Shown: piece after piece, positions 1 to 12,572 of the stretch
Layout of the letters: every line of letters starts with the position of its first letter
Position numbering within the stretch: the first letter of the stretch is position 1
Assembly (NCBI GenBank): GCA_023374045.1
Contig: CM041779.1
Location: 267,044,131 to 267,108,130 of the forward strand
Origin: Limonium bicolor
Lineage: Eukaryota; Streptophyta; Magnoliopsida; Caryophyllales; Plumbaginaceae
Direction: 5' to 3'
Length of the DNA stretch: 64,000 nucleotides
Notes under the pieces: model-generated
Database searches by the model: none
What the model was told of the DNA's origin: nothing
What the model saw: only the letters and a program-made list of their open reading frames with translations
Program-made: the position numbers and the translations under genes

Positions 1-1931
1 TATCTCTATATTCTGTTTTGGCCTCGAACAGCGTCCGAACTTGGGAAGCTCGGACGCATGTTCGGACATTCGTCTGTTTACACCCATTTGAGCCTCGAAT
101 AGTGTCCGAACTTGGGAAGTTCGGACAAGGCGTTGTATGGACCAAAAACATTGTTTAAGGTTATAGGATGATGGGGATTATTAAGTAATGATGTTATAAG
201 ATTGTTAAGGACATGTTAAGTGAGTTATAATGACAATTTAGTGGGGGAAAATTTGTATTAAAATGTGAAAGTAAAACAAGTTAAAATGTGAAGTTATTTA
301 ACTAAGTTAACGGGGATAAGTTATGAGCATTAGACTTTAAACAATCATGTTACCCCGATGTTAATAAAAGTACATGTAATATTATCAGTTGTTCGAGAAT
401 TGCTTGTATGCCAATGTGTTTTTCTGTATGTTTGCCACGTTGTAAGATAAAACATGTAATGAGTTTATAGTAATTCATTTATGTGGCGTTTCAACTCCGA
501 TACCATTTAATCTCGAAAGTGTTAAACCTTAGCTAACTGAGTCTAGGATCACATGAGAGTTCGGTATTCGGATTAAACGACCCGAACCATGGGACGTTCT
601 AACCACGGCTATGTGTGTGTTAATTGTGTGATATTTGTGTGTGTATGTAAGGACCTCCCTCGTATGTTTAACCCGGTTGTAATACTGTATGGCGTGTGGA
701 TGTGATAGACTCCATAGTGGGGCTCTAACTAATATCTAAAAGTAAGTATGTACTAACAGGGGTGAGGAATCCGGTTGTTCCGGTCGCGCGTTGTTTGGGA
801 GTGGGTATCCTTTTTAGCCTTACCCTCCTCTCTGTTATGGTTGTTTCCCTCACGGGTTACGATCTCCCATTAGCTTACTCCAAAGCTTAGCTATTCTGAC
901 TTATGATCGGTTTAGGGGGAACATGTGTTTATGTGGTGTGTTCGGGTCACCATATCCGAACCATCTAAACTTAAGTTACTCGTCCGACTATTAGGACGGT
1001 AATGAGTGTTGTATAACGAGTTTATCATGAGGGTGACATCATTCTCTAGGCTCACCAGTGAATTAACTATGTTTGGGTCGGTTCCTAAGAGAACCGTTCC
1101 CGTTATGTTATGTGATGTTGTTTACTGCAATTCCCATTGCGATGTTGTTATGTGGACGTTGAAACGTGAAAGTGTTGTTATGTGGTGTATGTTATATGTT
1201 GTAAAATGTGGAGTATGTGGATCATGGATATGAATCCCAGTTTGTGATAAGAGGCGTTTAAGGATAACCCGATTAATGGGTAAGTGTCGTCTATTAAGGA
1301 AGTCTCCATTAGAGGAGAAACACTCTAGGGTTAATGAACACAAAGAGTGACTTATCAAGTAAGGATGTGTTATCTGTTTGTTGAGCCCATTGAGGTGGAA
1401 TGTTATGTGTTGTGTGTTTATAGTTTACATGCATGATTCAAATATAATCAACCGCATGCTAAGACGACAATTAGTTGTGCGTGGCCCGGTAGCATGCGGG
1501 CTGCGGGATTACCATACCAGCAAAGGTGCTGAGCCCCTTGGGGGCCACCCTTTCTCTTCTTTTCCTATTTCAGGTACAAGGAGCTGGAAGCCGTTCGAGT
1601 GTAGGACGGGGTAGTCGTTTGTAACTGGGTAATTATTTAAGTTATAAATGTACAGTAGGTGTAGTACGACCAAAATTGTTATCGGCATCAGTTTGTAAAT
1701 ACTCGGCACGGTTGGAAGCCTTGAGTATGTTTTTGTTGTTAATGAAAGGGATAGCAATGTGTAGTCGCTCGGGAATCTAGTCCATCAGACCGATACAATG
1801 TATGTGTAATAGCCTTGTTAGCCACGTGGGTGGTTAACGGCGTGTAACACCAACGAGTTAAGTAATGTGATGAAGGAAGTTTTCCGCAACAGTTTATTGT
1901 TAAGTGTGTTAATGTTGGATGGGGTGTTACA
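1..1931 (+). mobile_element. 3' part of a long LTR, family A (related to element C)
   Basis: The stretch aligns by eye with the last 1.9 kb of the element C LTRs (compare 49,930-51,840). They share the same order of landmarks and the same end, GGGGTGTTACA. The 5' part lies outside the window. Substitutions are clearly more frequent than between the two C LTRs, so this is a separate, older or sister-family insertion. No primer-binding site follows position 1931; B-type LTR sequence starts at once. This must therefore be a 3' LTR or a solo LTR inserted into element B. Its short open frames carry no recognisable domain. Confidence 0.8.
31..126. repeat. Inverted-repeat cluster in LTR A
   Basis: Two dyads are visible. 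At 104-126 the arms GTCCGAACTT and AAGTTCGGAC pair perfectly around a GGG loop. At 31-57 the arms GCGTCCGA and TCGGACGC pair around the same core with one mismatch. The cluster lies about 1.8 kb before the LTR end, where families B and C carry dyads of different sequence. Confidence 0.75.
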
Positions 1932-2016
1932 CTTGTGGAAAGATTAGGAAATGATTGGGTGAAGTTTGAAGTGGGAAAACCATTCAAATCTGTCAAAATT
2001 AACATTTTCCTGCTAT

Positions 2017-2185
2017 GGTCCGGGACCTAGGTCTGGGACAAGGTCCCTGACCACACTCAAAATTAAGCCGAGGGGAACATCCATGTTTTGGTCCAGGACT
2101 TGGTTCCCATACAAGGTCCCGGACCACCCTCCAATTTCACCCGAAAGTTACCAAATGATTGGTCCGGAGGACCAAGTCCCGGACC
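2017..2185. repeat. Inverted-repeat cluster in LTR B
   Basis: Three dyads built on GGTCCGGGACC lie at 2017-2052, 2090-2125 and 2161-2185. Each has GGTCC on the left arm and GGACC (or a one-base variant) on the right. The three dyads begin about 70 bp apart. Confidence 0.75.
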
Positions 2186-4189
2186 ACCCCCAGAATTCTC
2201 CCGAAGTGGTTTTAAGGGTTCTAATGATGGGGAATTGATTGGTATTGGTTTTAGATGTTGTTTAGGACTTGTTTGGTGACATGTAAATGTCCTTAGAAGG
2301 ATAAGCAAGTGCTAGAAATGATTGAGAAGTGAGAACTTAAATTAATAAGAGTGAAACCGAGATAACGGGATAACGGGGTAAGTACGGGAGTAGTAATTAT
2401 TTACGTACCGTATGAGCTTGGTATTAATAGCAATGTTTGAAACATTATCGGAGGATTGTGTGTGAACCGAGCAATGTGAGGTGACACAGTAAAAGTTAAA
2501 CCAAGGTGTAAGGTATGATTTTCTCATGCCCTGTATGCTAACGGTGTTACTCTGATTTGTGTGCTTGTGTGCCAGCTTAATCAAGATAAAAGCATGAAAA
2601 TGGTTTATTGCTTTGATTGTATATCTTGTTGCATGCTGTGTGTACTAACCATCCTTGCATAAGTGTGCGGTCTAACCTAGCGTTATAGACCGACTAGACG
2701 AGTATTGATTGGTTAGTGACTCGTAGAAAGAGTCATTTCGTAAAATAACGAAAACGTGGAAACACACGAAAACTATCGAACCAAGAATAATGATAACACA
2801 AACTTATGAACTCACTAGAACGTGAGAGAGTTGTACGGGATTAGTGAACTCCCGATAACGGTTAGAGAACTGAAATGAACAATCAATGAAATAATCAATA
2901 GTGGAAAGAATTGATGAAACCTCTGTTAAGAGATTGGTATAGTTCAAAGATATGAACTTTTGAATGAAGTAAAAGAATGATAAGGGACCATCATACCCTT
3001 AGAAAATAGTCGATCCACAATGTGGGGATCCGACCTAAATTGAGAAAATGTCCTGAACACAAATATTCGATAAGTTGGGTAAAACCTTAAATCTGAGAAT
3101 ACTAGACATTGAGAAATTCCCTAAGCTAATAGATGATATCGAGAGAGATACTTCTAGGCTAATCTATGAGATTATGAAATAACTCCGAGAGAGGAGTTTT
3201 GGGAATTTGAGTAGTCCGGTAGAGAAACAGACCTTTGAGAATTTGAGGAGCTAGGAGAAAGTTTGTTTGATAGTCAAACCTTCCCACCATGCTAGACCTA
3301 GAGTAGGGTCAAAACCGGGGAAGTAAGACTTGTATTTGAAGCCCGGTGGTGAGTCTTGTGTATGACTCTGCCCGGAGGTCATGGGTAATGACTTAAAAGA
3401 TACCCTTTGAGAATTTTGATAATGGAGAATTGAGAATTTTGATAATGAGATTGAGAATTTGATACTGAGAATAGAGATTTGAGTTAGAAACTTGAGTATT
3501 GAGCATTGAGTTAAATATTGAGAACTCGAGAGTTGAGGACTGAGATTGAGCGTTGTAAACTTGAATTGAAATTGGGAATAAGAGATCTTGAGTAAGAGTA
3601 ACCCAAGAGAATGGGCAAGACAATGAATAATTGACTAAGGCATTAGTGAGGTAGGAACCCTCAAGGCCTAAGAATAAGTTGATATGAACTAATAGCCTTG
3701 AAGTGTTAGTTAGGAATTGTATGCCATGTTTGAATGTTGAATGCTTGTGCTAGTGTACATATAAAATGTATTACTATCTTGCATGTTGATTGTATCCAAA
3801 TGAATCCCATGCTCTCGACAAGTAGTCGGTGTACCCCCGTTAGCACGCGGGGTATGCGAATTTCATATGCAACTTTTACTAAGCCCCGTGGGGCGCTGTT
3901 TTTATTCTACATGTACTTGAAGCTGAATACCGTTAGAGTGTAGGATGGGGTTGGCGGTTGAACATGGGTAGTTGATTAGGAACATTTGTATATTGTAAAG
4001 ATTGATTTGCAAGTCCGAATCCTATTGGTAAACTTGATGATTATAGAAACTCGGTATAGAATTGATTGGAGGTTTGTATATGTATTTGGAATAGATAAGG
4101 AATGGAAGGTAATGTAATAGTAATGCTTGAATACTCGGTATACTCATTCATCAGACCGATAGTGTATTGTTTTGTTTGGATTTGGCCTT

Positions 4190-4211
4190 GTTAGTCACGT
4201 GGGTGACTAAC
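4190..4211 (+). promoter_or_regulatory. Stem-loop near the LTR B end
   Basis: Perfect 9-bp arms GTTAGTCAC and GTGACTAAC enclose GTGG. The same place in A (1817-1838) and C (51,726-51,747) has GTTAGCCAC paired with GTGGTTAAC or GTGGCTAAC. Pairing in B is therefore preserved by changes in both arms. Confidence 0.7.
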
Positions 4212-4319
4212 GGCATTGTATCACCCACCGTTGGTAGTTGAATTCCACTGCTAGTTATTCATTATTGAGATGGGTTAGGAGGTAATGGCTTGATTAGCGG
4301 TAGGGGTGTCACAAAAAGT

Positions 4320-4345
4320 GGTATCAGAGTGAAGTATCGCTCTGA
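4320..4345 (+). promoter_or_regulatory. Primer-binding site of element B with overlapping hairpin
   Basis: TGGTATCAGAGT at 4320-4331 matches the plant initiator tRNA-Met primer site (usual form TGGTATCAGAGC) at 11 of 12 positions. Its 3' half forms the left arm of a hairpin, CAGAGTGA-AGTA-TCGCTCTG (4326-4345), with one G-T pair. It marks the start of the internal region of B. Confidence 0.85.
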
Positions 4346-6700
4346 TGGTTGAAATACCGAGTTTAGGAAAATACTGAGTTAGGAATTAGAGACTTGGGGC
4401 TAAGGGTTGAGTGTTAGCGTGTGAGGTACGCTAGTTAGGAACTTCCGTGTGAATCGGAAACCTACAGTAACCATACCCGCCCTCCACATCCCCCGGTATT
4501 AAGTTGAGAGAAGAACGCTAGAGAGACGGAAAGACCTCTCATACTAGGGTAACCCGATCTAGCAGTTGCAAGAATAAAGCTTGTAAGAGAAAGAACCTGT
4601 CATACAGTAGATTCCAAGAACTGGAAATCCCGGAGACGGTTTCTGTTTGAATGTAATAACCGCACTTATTAGTGGTAGATTGAGAATCCTATCCACGGGA
4701 TAATGAAATTTACGGCATCATGGGGCGACGTGCTTCGTAGTCGCGAGAACCATGTGTAGCCAGCAAGAAGGAAAGCACTACCGCACAATGAAGCGAGAAA
4801 GACAGAGTAACAAACTCGAGACAAGAGAGTCTGCGGACTGCAATGCTTGATAATACCAACAACGGTATATAAACCGACTAAGGAATTAGTCAAGGTTGGA
4901 TAACTCCAAACCTACAACGCCAAAAGGGCAGTAATACCTGAATAACATAGTTCAGACAACTGTGAGAGTATTCATGACACTTACACCAACAGGACTACGA
5001 TGTAGCTCATAAGGGTTAGTCAAACCTCGGTAACCACAATAAAGTGGGACACAAAACTAAACAAACCGGGATCCCCAAGACTGCAGAGCACCCGGATTAA
5101 TGACAACCATGTCAAGAACACTGAGAAGCCACTCAGGGAATTGATCACTAAGATCAAAAGATCAAAGGAAGATCCAGTAAAACACCCAAATACGGACAGA
5201 AACAATACCGTAACCGGTATACGCTACCCTGAAAAACAACCTACCCGCACACTTGCCAAGGCAAGTGCAGCAATAAGAGGACTATTTGGAAAGCTTTTAA
5301 CGACCAACAAGTACTTACGAAAGTACCACCATGACAGTGAAGCAAATATAGGATCACCAATCCTAAGGATTTGAAGAACGAAACCTTGGAAAGGCCCAAC
5401 GGCCTGACCATCGCCTTAAACAAACATACCAGCCAGCAAGAAGCTGGACTAGGTCAAGGCCTTAGACATGACGACACCAAGGAAATTTTCTTTCAAACCC
5501 AAGATTTTTCTTTCGAACACAAACTTTTCTTTTATAACCTCAAAATTTTAAAACCAAACCAAAGGAATTACAGTAAGTTATCATAGAATGATACAAGAGG
5601 AGTTGACAATAGAATACTTCACCTAGGCGTGTGACGAGCACTACGAGTGTACCTAAATATGGGATGGGGACGACCGCACTCCGAAGGAGCTTGTGGGCCT
5701 GACAGACCATTTGTGAGTTAGTCAGGTAAGTGGTAACGTGCCAATAAGGTACCCCACGTATGTATACAAGTGGTGTACAAAACACGAGAAGTAGTCAACT
5801 CCATTCTACGGACAATGAAGTAAATTAAAACCAGAACAGTTGGACGCCTCGAACAATCGAAGAACCTAGATAAGCTTACAAAGCTAAAGGAGTCAAGAAC
5901 CCACTCCAAGAGGATGATTAGGAGTTATAAAGTGCAAGAAGCACTAGTAAATGAGCAAAGACATTGGATATGTCTAGAGAATTTCGAAACAAATGCATAA
6001 TAGCTGGAATGCACACCCAGCCTAAAATCACTAAGGCAAATGCCTAACGAGAACACATCAACGTTCAATGAACTGGATAAATACCAGAGTGATCATATAA
6101 GGTACCGGTGAATACCATTCATCACGAAGAGGATATCAAACCGGTCAAAAACATAAGAGAAGTACCCATGGTCTACCCTAAGAACGGGAGACGTTGCAAC
6201 CCTAAACGGGACAATATGAAATTCAGAACCCCAAGTGGGGTAATAAACTGAACACACCCAAAGTGTTAGCCAAATGTAATGGGATACCCAACAACACCCA
6301 GGAGCAATCCATGAAGGATGATTTAGCAACAACAATGGAATGAAACGTCGTGATGAGAACACACAAGACTTACAACGAACACTCGGTTAGAACGCCGAAG
6401 GGATCCCACATACCAGGGGATACCCTAAATAAACAAATGGTACCGATCAATATCAAGATACTTAAAAGGGCCTCCAATGAACGGAAGTGTGATACGACGA
6501 CCTTATCATGGAGTCCGATATTACCTCCAAACCAATTTATGGTGTACAGAGTAATGCAAATATATATGAACCGCCTATGATGAGCAGAACTCTAGGCAGT
6601 GTGGCTAGTAAGCCAGGAACCTACTACAATACGTAGATACAACAGTTGTAAAACCTAACTGAGAATCATACAGGGAGTTGCCAAGAACGGCACTATAGAC
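4346..6700 (+). mobile_element. Non-coding internal region of element B (LARD-like, truncated)
   Basis: This region matches the 5' half of the non-coding internal region of element C in patches. Both have a GACGACCGCACTCCGA block followed by CCTGACAGACC, and a GCAATCCATGAAGG-type block (6304 in B, 4.4226e4 in C). No reading frame above about 90 codons exists, and none shows gag or pol motifs. The similarity stops near 6,700. The exact right boundary is unclear. Confidence 0.6.
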
Positions 6701-7789
6701 ACCAAAAATTCTCACCCCATAAAGCAAATTCCGAAATAATAAATAAAATAGGAGGGGTCGTCACCATTCTTTTTCAAAAACATATTAGAGTGAGTGCCAA
6801 AACGAAGCCACTTTTTTATGAGTTTTCGAACTGAGTTTTTAAGCATTTAAAAAAAAGCCGATCTTTTACAAAAGAGTTTCCAACGACATTCTTGTTTTAA
6901 AGCCATCCCTTTTGTTTATTCAATTATTTTTACCATTTTATTTTTATTTATATTCTATTTATTTATTTATTCATCTATCTGCTTTTCCTATATTTTATTT
7001 TATTCTGTCATTAACATTAGTGGTTTTATTATCAATTCAATTCACTTCACATTATACACTCTTATTTTCAGCTCACAAACACAATTCACACTTGATTGAA
7101 GTTTGGTCTAGCCCAGTCCCTTAAATCTATTCCAGCTCCAAACATTGGACCTACAAGCCCAAACAATAACTCAAGCCCACTCAAAAAACCCTAAACCCCA
7201 CCCTCTCACTATATACAACCTCAAATCCTACAGTAAAAGGGCAACAGACACGTTCTTTGGGCTCTGGAAAAACATTCCTTTTGCCAGTTTGAAATCCTGA
7301 AAGTAACTCCTTCTTCTTCCTTGTCTCTTGGTCTGCTCTCGGAAGTTGCCGATTACCACCATCAACTCCACGCCTCCACGTCCGAAACTCACCGCCACCA
7401 TCAACACCCAACCCCATCACCACCACCGTTCCCACACTAAAAGCCTCACTCCGTTTTGAATTTTGCTTTCCTTATCACCCGCGGTGTAAGATATCTTCTT
7501 CTTCCTCAATTGGAATCCTGTAGAATTCCATCTTCGTTTTCCACTCTTCGTCCTTCGTTCTCCGGTATTCATTTGTATTTTTTTCTCTTCTTTTGCATGA
7601 TTCTTCGCTGGAGAAAGCCGACAATGGCGGATGGTTACATAAAATAACTTCATCGAGATTGCTAGATGCTAGTGTTGTTGTTGGCGCACCCATTTGCTTT
7701 GTTCACTTGTTATTTCATTACTTATTACAGATTCGTGTTCAACATGCTTTGGGTTTCTTGTCCTTCTTTCAAAAAATACTGAATCAGGG

Positions 7790-8280
7790 CTTCGAATACT
7801 CATTTCGTACATCTCTGGTTCCATAGATATGCTCGTTATTGCTTTAAAATTGCTCGTTTTTATATTTTTGATTTCCTTACACACCCGACAAAGGGAAATG
7901 GGTATGGCTTTCGGGAACAACTCTGAAAATATGCCATTATCCTTCCACAGTCGTTCATTCCTTCTCTTTTCTATTTTCATCTTCGCGTATCATCCCCAAA
8001 TGGATGTCCTTACCTGGTATAGACATTGAGGTCTACGAACAGGAAGAGCTAATCCTTTATCCTCACTTCTCATTCCTTTTATGATCTTTTCACGTTAGTT
8101 TGATGGTGATTTCATTCAAGTCCCGTAACTGGAGCTTCGAATTACTATTTCGTATGTTTCTGGTTAGGGAAGATTTGAAATAATGGGTATGCTTCTGCAC
8201 CCATTGTTTTCTCTCCTGTTTCATATGTTGCGTTCAAAAAAGGGACAAATACGTTCCTAAAACTGGTATAGACAAGAGAA
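7790..8280 (+). repeat. Degenerate duplication of about 350 bp
   Basis: The markers GCTTCGAAT ... ATTTCGTA ... TCTGGTT, then GGGTATG(G)CTT, then CTGGTATAGACA occur in the same order at 7,790-8,030 and 8,130-8,280. The copies are strongly diverged. Confidence 0.45.
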
Positions 8281-10008
8281 ATCAATGAACAGTTCAAAAT
8301 TCGAGCAATGGTGAGACCTCTGGTTCTATCTGCTTTGTTGATGGTATTTTAGTCTACTTGCACTAGAACATTTACGAAGGCATTTTGGTCATTTATTCAT
8401 GCTTGTGTTTCTTTTCAAGATCTGTCAATTAGTACCTCGTTTTGACTTGATCGAACCTCTCATCTTATTCGCTAATGTACACCTGAAGCGTATGATCTGC
8501 ATATTTAGTTCTTCATGTATATACTCCCATTTCGAGTTGACGTTGGTTCCTTCGGGTTCCGTTGGAAGAGTATTTCCACTTGCCATGTCCATACAGACCT
8601 GTTATGTCCTTCCCTAGACTATTAATTTTTCAGATGCAGTCCCTTAATTGCTTGCCTACGGTGGGTATAATATGTCTCCTGTTGCTCATTCGCTCTACAT
8701 ATTCGATTATATTTGCTATCTGATGTGATTTGTTCCCAGGTTCCAGTGTAAGTTGCTAAACTTTTTCAATTTCCCTTCAAACCGTCATTTGGACTCCGGT
8801 TTGTACTTTACTTTGCCCATATGTTAGACTTACAATCTAATATGTCTTCTGGTGTATTCTTTCTTTTGATCTCTGTAGGAACAATCACCTCTGTTTGAGT
8901 GGTACTTTTCTCTTTGCATAGCCTCTTTATCTGTTGAGTTTGACACAAATTATGCTTGACAAATGTTAGTTGTACACCATGGCGAATATGCACTGTCACT
9001 TTGCTTCTGATTTCACATCTACCTTGCACATATCGTTGACTAGATCTGAACAATTTGCCTACCTTTTTGTGTTTATTCTGTCCTTATAAGAAAATACTAA
9101 CCCTGCTACCATTTGAGTTGGTGATCCATGAGAGGTTTATCTGCTAGCGGTGGAATATAGTGCCCTCTCTGATTTTGGTTTTATTCTTGTCTCAGTAACC
9201 CCTTCGAATTCTTAGATGAATAAGAGAGGTGGTCACTAATGAAATTGGTTAATGATGATAGACGAGATCAAAAGCTTGTGTTTAATTTTAGTTTCTGCTG
9301 TTTGCTTTCTGTGTACAGTTTAATGCCAGTTTGATTAGATGTGAATGAAGATTGATTTAGCAGATAGAGGCCACACGTTCCTGTATGCTTGGTAACTAAG
9401 ATGTCTCTGGTTCAGGCTTTGTGGTTAAATTGACTAATCTCCCAGTTCTAAGATTCTCCCCTTGCAGCCTTATAGACGTGCTTAACAAATGTGTTGAATT
9501 TACCTGATATCTATCTGTTTATGCATGCTTTGGACTTTGATATTGAACTTCTGTAATACAGATTTTGCATCCATCGGTTATGTTGTAGTCTCTTGATTTA
9601 CTTCTTTGTTGCACATATACCCTTCTTCGTTGTACCTATACTGCATTATGTATTGTCATTGTTTAGTCTATTTATTTAGCCCTAGTTATTAGACCTTAGG
9701 ACCAAAGCCTTAGGATAGAGGGTGAGCCCTTGCCAATGGAGAGCCATGGTCCCACCTAGTAAAGGGTGATCCCGAAACCCAAACCACACTTTATTGATAA
9801 TATGCAAAAACATTTTCTCAAAATTCATCCTAGTTTGATCCATCATTCCTTCCAAAATTTTCCAAGGCCCAAATTAAGCCCTAAATTATCTCTCTAAAAT
9901 TCTTATCATCAATCATTTTCATTATAATTTTGATTATCTTTTCAAAACCCTCTCTGATTGCCACAAATTGGCCCAACTCCACAAAATTGGCCTACCCCAT
10001 AAAAACCG

Positions 10009-10363
10009 GCCCAAGACCAATCTCGGCCCAAGACCAATCTGGCCCAAAACCAACCCCGGCCCAAAACCACCCCGACCCAAAACCAAACTTGGCCCAAAAC
10101 CAATCTCGGCCCAAGCCCACAATCGGCTCAAGCCCACGATCGACCCAAGCCCATGATCGGCCCATGCCCATGATCGGACCAAGCCCACAATCGGCCTTAG
10201 CCCATGATCGGCCCAAGCCCATAATCGGCCCAAGCCCACAATCGGCCCAAGCCCACAATCGGCCCAAGCCAAAAATCAACCCAAGCCCATAATCGGTCGA
10301 AGCCCACAATCCACCCAAGCCCACAATCGGCCCAAGCCAAAAATCAAACCATGTCCACAATGG
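10009..10363. repeat. 17-bp minisatellite, about 21 units
   Basis: The unit is CGGCCCAAGCCCACAAT. Exact 17-bp spacing is visible at 10,209, 10,226, 10,243 and 10,260. The left units are variants with CCAATCT or CCAACCCC. Because 17 is not a multiple of three, one unit family opens several frames on both strands, which explains the spurious frames of 110-122 codons here. Each unit carries GGCCCA and AGCCCA, the reverse complements of TGGGCC and TGGGCT (plant site II core). Confidence 0.9.
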
Positions 10364-10562
10364 TCAAACCTTGACCTGAACTCCAAATCATGACCAAAAA
10401 CGTTGACCTTGATCAAAAACGTTGACCTTGACCTAGCTTTGACCCGGTCCAGTTCTGACCAACCAAACTTTGACCAACCCAAGCCTTGACCGGCCTGACC
10501 TTGACCTTGACCTTACTTTGACCAATCCAATTTTGACTTGGTCCAACCTTGACCTAGCCTGT
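10357..10562 (+). repeat. TTGACC-rich array
   Basis: About a dozen TTGAC or GTCAA cores occur in 200 bp directly after the 17-bp minisatellite. Most are TTGACC separated by 6-30 bp. TTGAC is the core of the W-box bound by plant WRKY factors. Function is not shown by the sequence. Confidence 0.75.
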
Positions 10563-10907
10563 TCTCCAAATCCTAAAACCTTTATCTTTTTCTTGAAATC
10601 CAAACTTTCTTTTCATCCAACTTCTCAAAGAAAACCATTTTGTGGAATTCTAAAGGAAAAACTCTTCTCACATCACGAAAACTCTTCTCAAAACGCAGAA
10701 AGTTCTTCTCACATATACAGAAAGTTTTCTCCTAAAAACGTTTCCCAAAATCAGTGTTTCTTTTTGAGAATTCCGAACAACTTCAAAAGTTTTCAAACTT
10801 AGTTTCCAACTCAAATAAACCGTTTATGGGGAACAATAAATGTCTGACCCCTTCAAAACATTTCCTTCCTGGTTAGAACATCACTTGTCTTCCCTTCCAA
10901 AAAAAAA

Positions 10908-11058
10908 TCCGAGGTAGGGCACTAGGGTGGTAATCTCCCTTGTCGCAGTCTGGATCTCTTTAGGCGGGGCATTAGGGTGACAAACCTCCTCTAATTGTAG
11001 CCTACATTTTTACAAGGTAGGGTGCTAGGGAAGTAACAACCTTCCTAGCTGCAGCCGA
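10908..11058 (+). repeat. Three degenerate tandem copies of about 60 bp
   Basis: Copies begin GAGGTAGGGCACTAGGGTGG, GGCGGGGCATTAGGGTGAC and AAGGTAGGGTGCTAGGGAAG. Each continues through a CCTCC/CTTCC block to a GCAGYC- or GTAGCC-like tail. Confidence 0.65.
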
Positions 11059-12554
11059 GATTTTAGAATCATCTAACTCCCTTCCACTCGATTTCAATGT
11101 TTACGGTTTTTAATGTTTTAAACCTGGGAGTTAGAGACATTATTAGGGTTTGACCAAGAACATATCATTCATGGTGTTTCTCTCTAAATCCTAATTTTCG
11201 ACATAAATTCATTGCCCCATCTTTCGAGCCTCGGCACTTACCGTTAATTAAGTGTCGTGTTCGAGGGGGTACATAGGGTAATCCCTCGGGATTATTCGCC
11301 CTTTTACAACAAATTGATTTTCCTCAACCGCTTTCGAACCTCAAATTTAAAAACCCTGGGGATCTCTATTCAAGCTCCAATTGCCTCACACATACTCAAA
11401 TCATCTTCAAAACTCCATAACACTTCATACTCAAATCATCATTAAAGCTCCAACTCACCTTAAACTCGAATCTTCTCTCAAATTCCAATTTCTTCTAAAC
11501 TTCTAAAGTCTCATAAGCCTGAGCGCCTCACAGACTTGAACATCTCAATCTCCCCGCCTTTTTTAAGATTCAAATGTCTCACAGACCCGAGCGTCTCACA
11601 GACCTTGACATCCTATACCTCCCACTACATGAACATCCCAAATGTCTCATAGACCGAGCGTCTCTCAGACTAACCTCTCAAACACCTCTTAAACACCTCA
11701 AAACCCCAAAATCTCCAAAAGCCCAAAAATCCTGAACTACGTAAGGTCTGATCTCAACAGGGAGTTGAGTACGTAGGCAGCCCATCTAGGGTGCGACCGC
11801 ATTCCAAACAAAACCCCCCCTTTTTCCCCTTCTAAGGTGGCTCTCATATCTCTCAAAACGCTTAAACCTGCTTCGAATCCCACAAACTTCAAACCATCAG
11901 ATTTCAAGTCTTGTATATTCACTCAATCTAAGACTCTCCTTAAATCTTCATTCCGTACTCATCCGAATTCACCAATCTTTTCATTTGGCGCCAGCTTGGC
12001 AGAAAAGCTCGCCTCATCCACTCGTTTTCTCTCCTCTTGTCCTAATCCTATTCTTGGCTTTTAAATGAATCTCTCTAAAAAGGTTTTGAAAGAAGGCAAT
12101 CCCAACAATTGGAGAATGAGGTTTCCTCGGGCACCAATCCAAAGTCGTGGTCGTTGCCACTTCTAAGGGGTGTAACCCAGTGCGAACCCACACAGAATCT
12201 CTAGTATGACCAGATAAGTCTCATCCATAGGCAACAAATCATCAGAGTCTATTAACGGTTCTTAGAACCCTTCTCTTCCCTTCCTAGTTCCTTAGGTCAA
12301 ACTAGGTGGCGACTCTAGTCAACTTCCGCCCTTAGGGCATAAGTCCGCGTAGAGCCCATTAAGAGCGGGTGTAGTGCGCACTTGTACTCCCCTTATGCTT
12401 TCTGGAAAAGACGGACGATTTAGTAGGTATTGGAGGGATGCCAGATTAACGGGTTTTCACCCTCCACAGAATGGCATTTTCTAGGATCTAGGCTTCTCAG
12501 TCAGACCATATTAGATAGACCCCCCCTCATACCAAAAAATCACCCTCCACAGAA

Positions 12555-12572
12555 TGGCGACTCTGCTGGGGA
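12555..12572 (+). promoter_or_regulatory. Primer-binding site of element E (Tat/Ogre type)
   Basis: TGGCGACTCTGCTGGGGA is the kind of site used by Tat/Ogre-like gypsy elements, by recollection complementary to a tRNA-Arg 3' end. A second TGGCGACTC occurs upstream near 12,307. No gag or pol frame follows, because D and C interrupt the leader. Confidence 0.6.

Larger units (their letters stand above)
1932..4314 (+). mobile_element. 3' part of a long LTR, family B (5' LTR side)
   Basis: The segment ends in GGGGTGTCACA at 4314. Five bases later comes a primer-binding site complementary to initiator tRNA-Met, so this is the end of a 5' LTR. It matches 55,258-57,574 in reverse orientation: the same terminal GATTAGCGGTAGGGGTG and the same GGTCCGGGACC dyads. 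Its 5' part is cut off at 1932 by the family A LTR. No coding sequence was found. Confidence 0.8.
6700..12554 (+). mobile_element. Putative long LTR of a Tat/Ogre-like element (E)
   Basis: This is an inference from layout. A TATA-like CACTATATAC sits near 7,209, about 0.5 kb after the apparent left boundary. A long non-coding region with minisatellites follows. At 11,737-11,800 there is a CTACGTAAGGTCTGATCT ... GTACGTAGGCAGCCC block of a kind I know from Tat/Ogre LTRs. A TGGCGACTC-type primer site follows at 12,555. Open frames here (for example a 111-codon frame at 7694-8029) have no recognisable domain and lie in skewed sequence. No TG terminus could be fixed at the left edge. Other readings, such as unrelated intergenic repeats, remain possible for 6,700-9,700. 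Confidence 0.45.

Noticed and set aside
6720..6760. Precise left end of element E at the AGGAGGGGTCGTCACC motif
   Set aside because: No TG terminus, polypurine tract with LTR start, or target duplication could be confirmed there.
7694..8029. 111-codon hydrophobic frame
   Set aside because: T-rich sequence, no domain, no supporting context, overlaps a degenerate duplication.
9930..10360. Open frames of 110-122 codons on both strands
   Set aside because: They are by-products of a 17-bp repeat whose length is not a multiple of three, giving Pro/Gln or Trp/Gly-rich nonsense.
10009..10363. CRISPR array
   Set aside because: Repeats are directly adjacent without spacers, and the genome is clearly plant.
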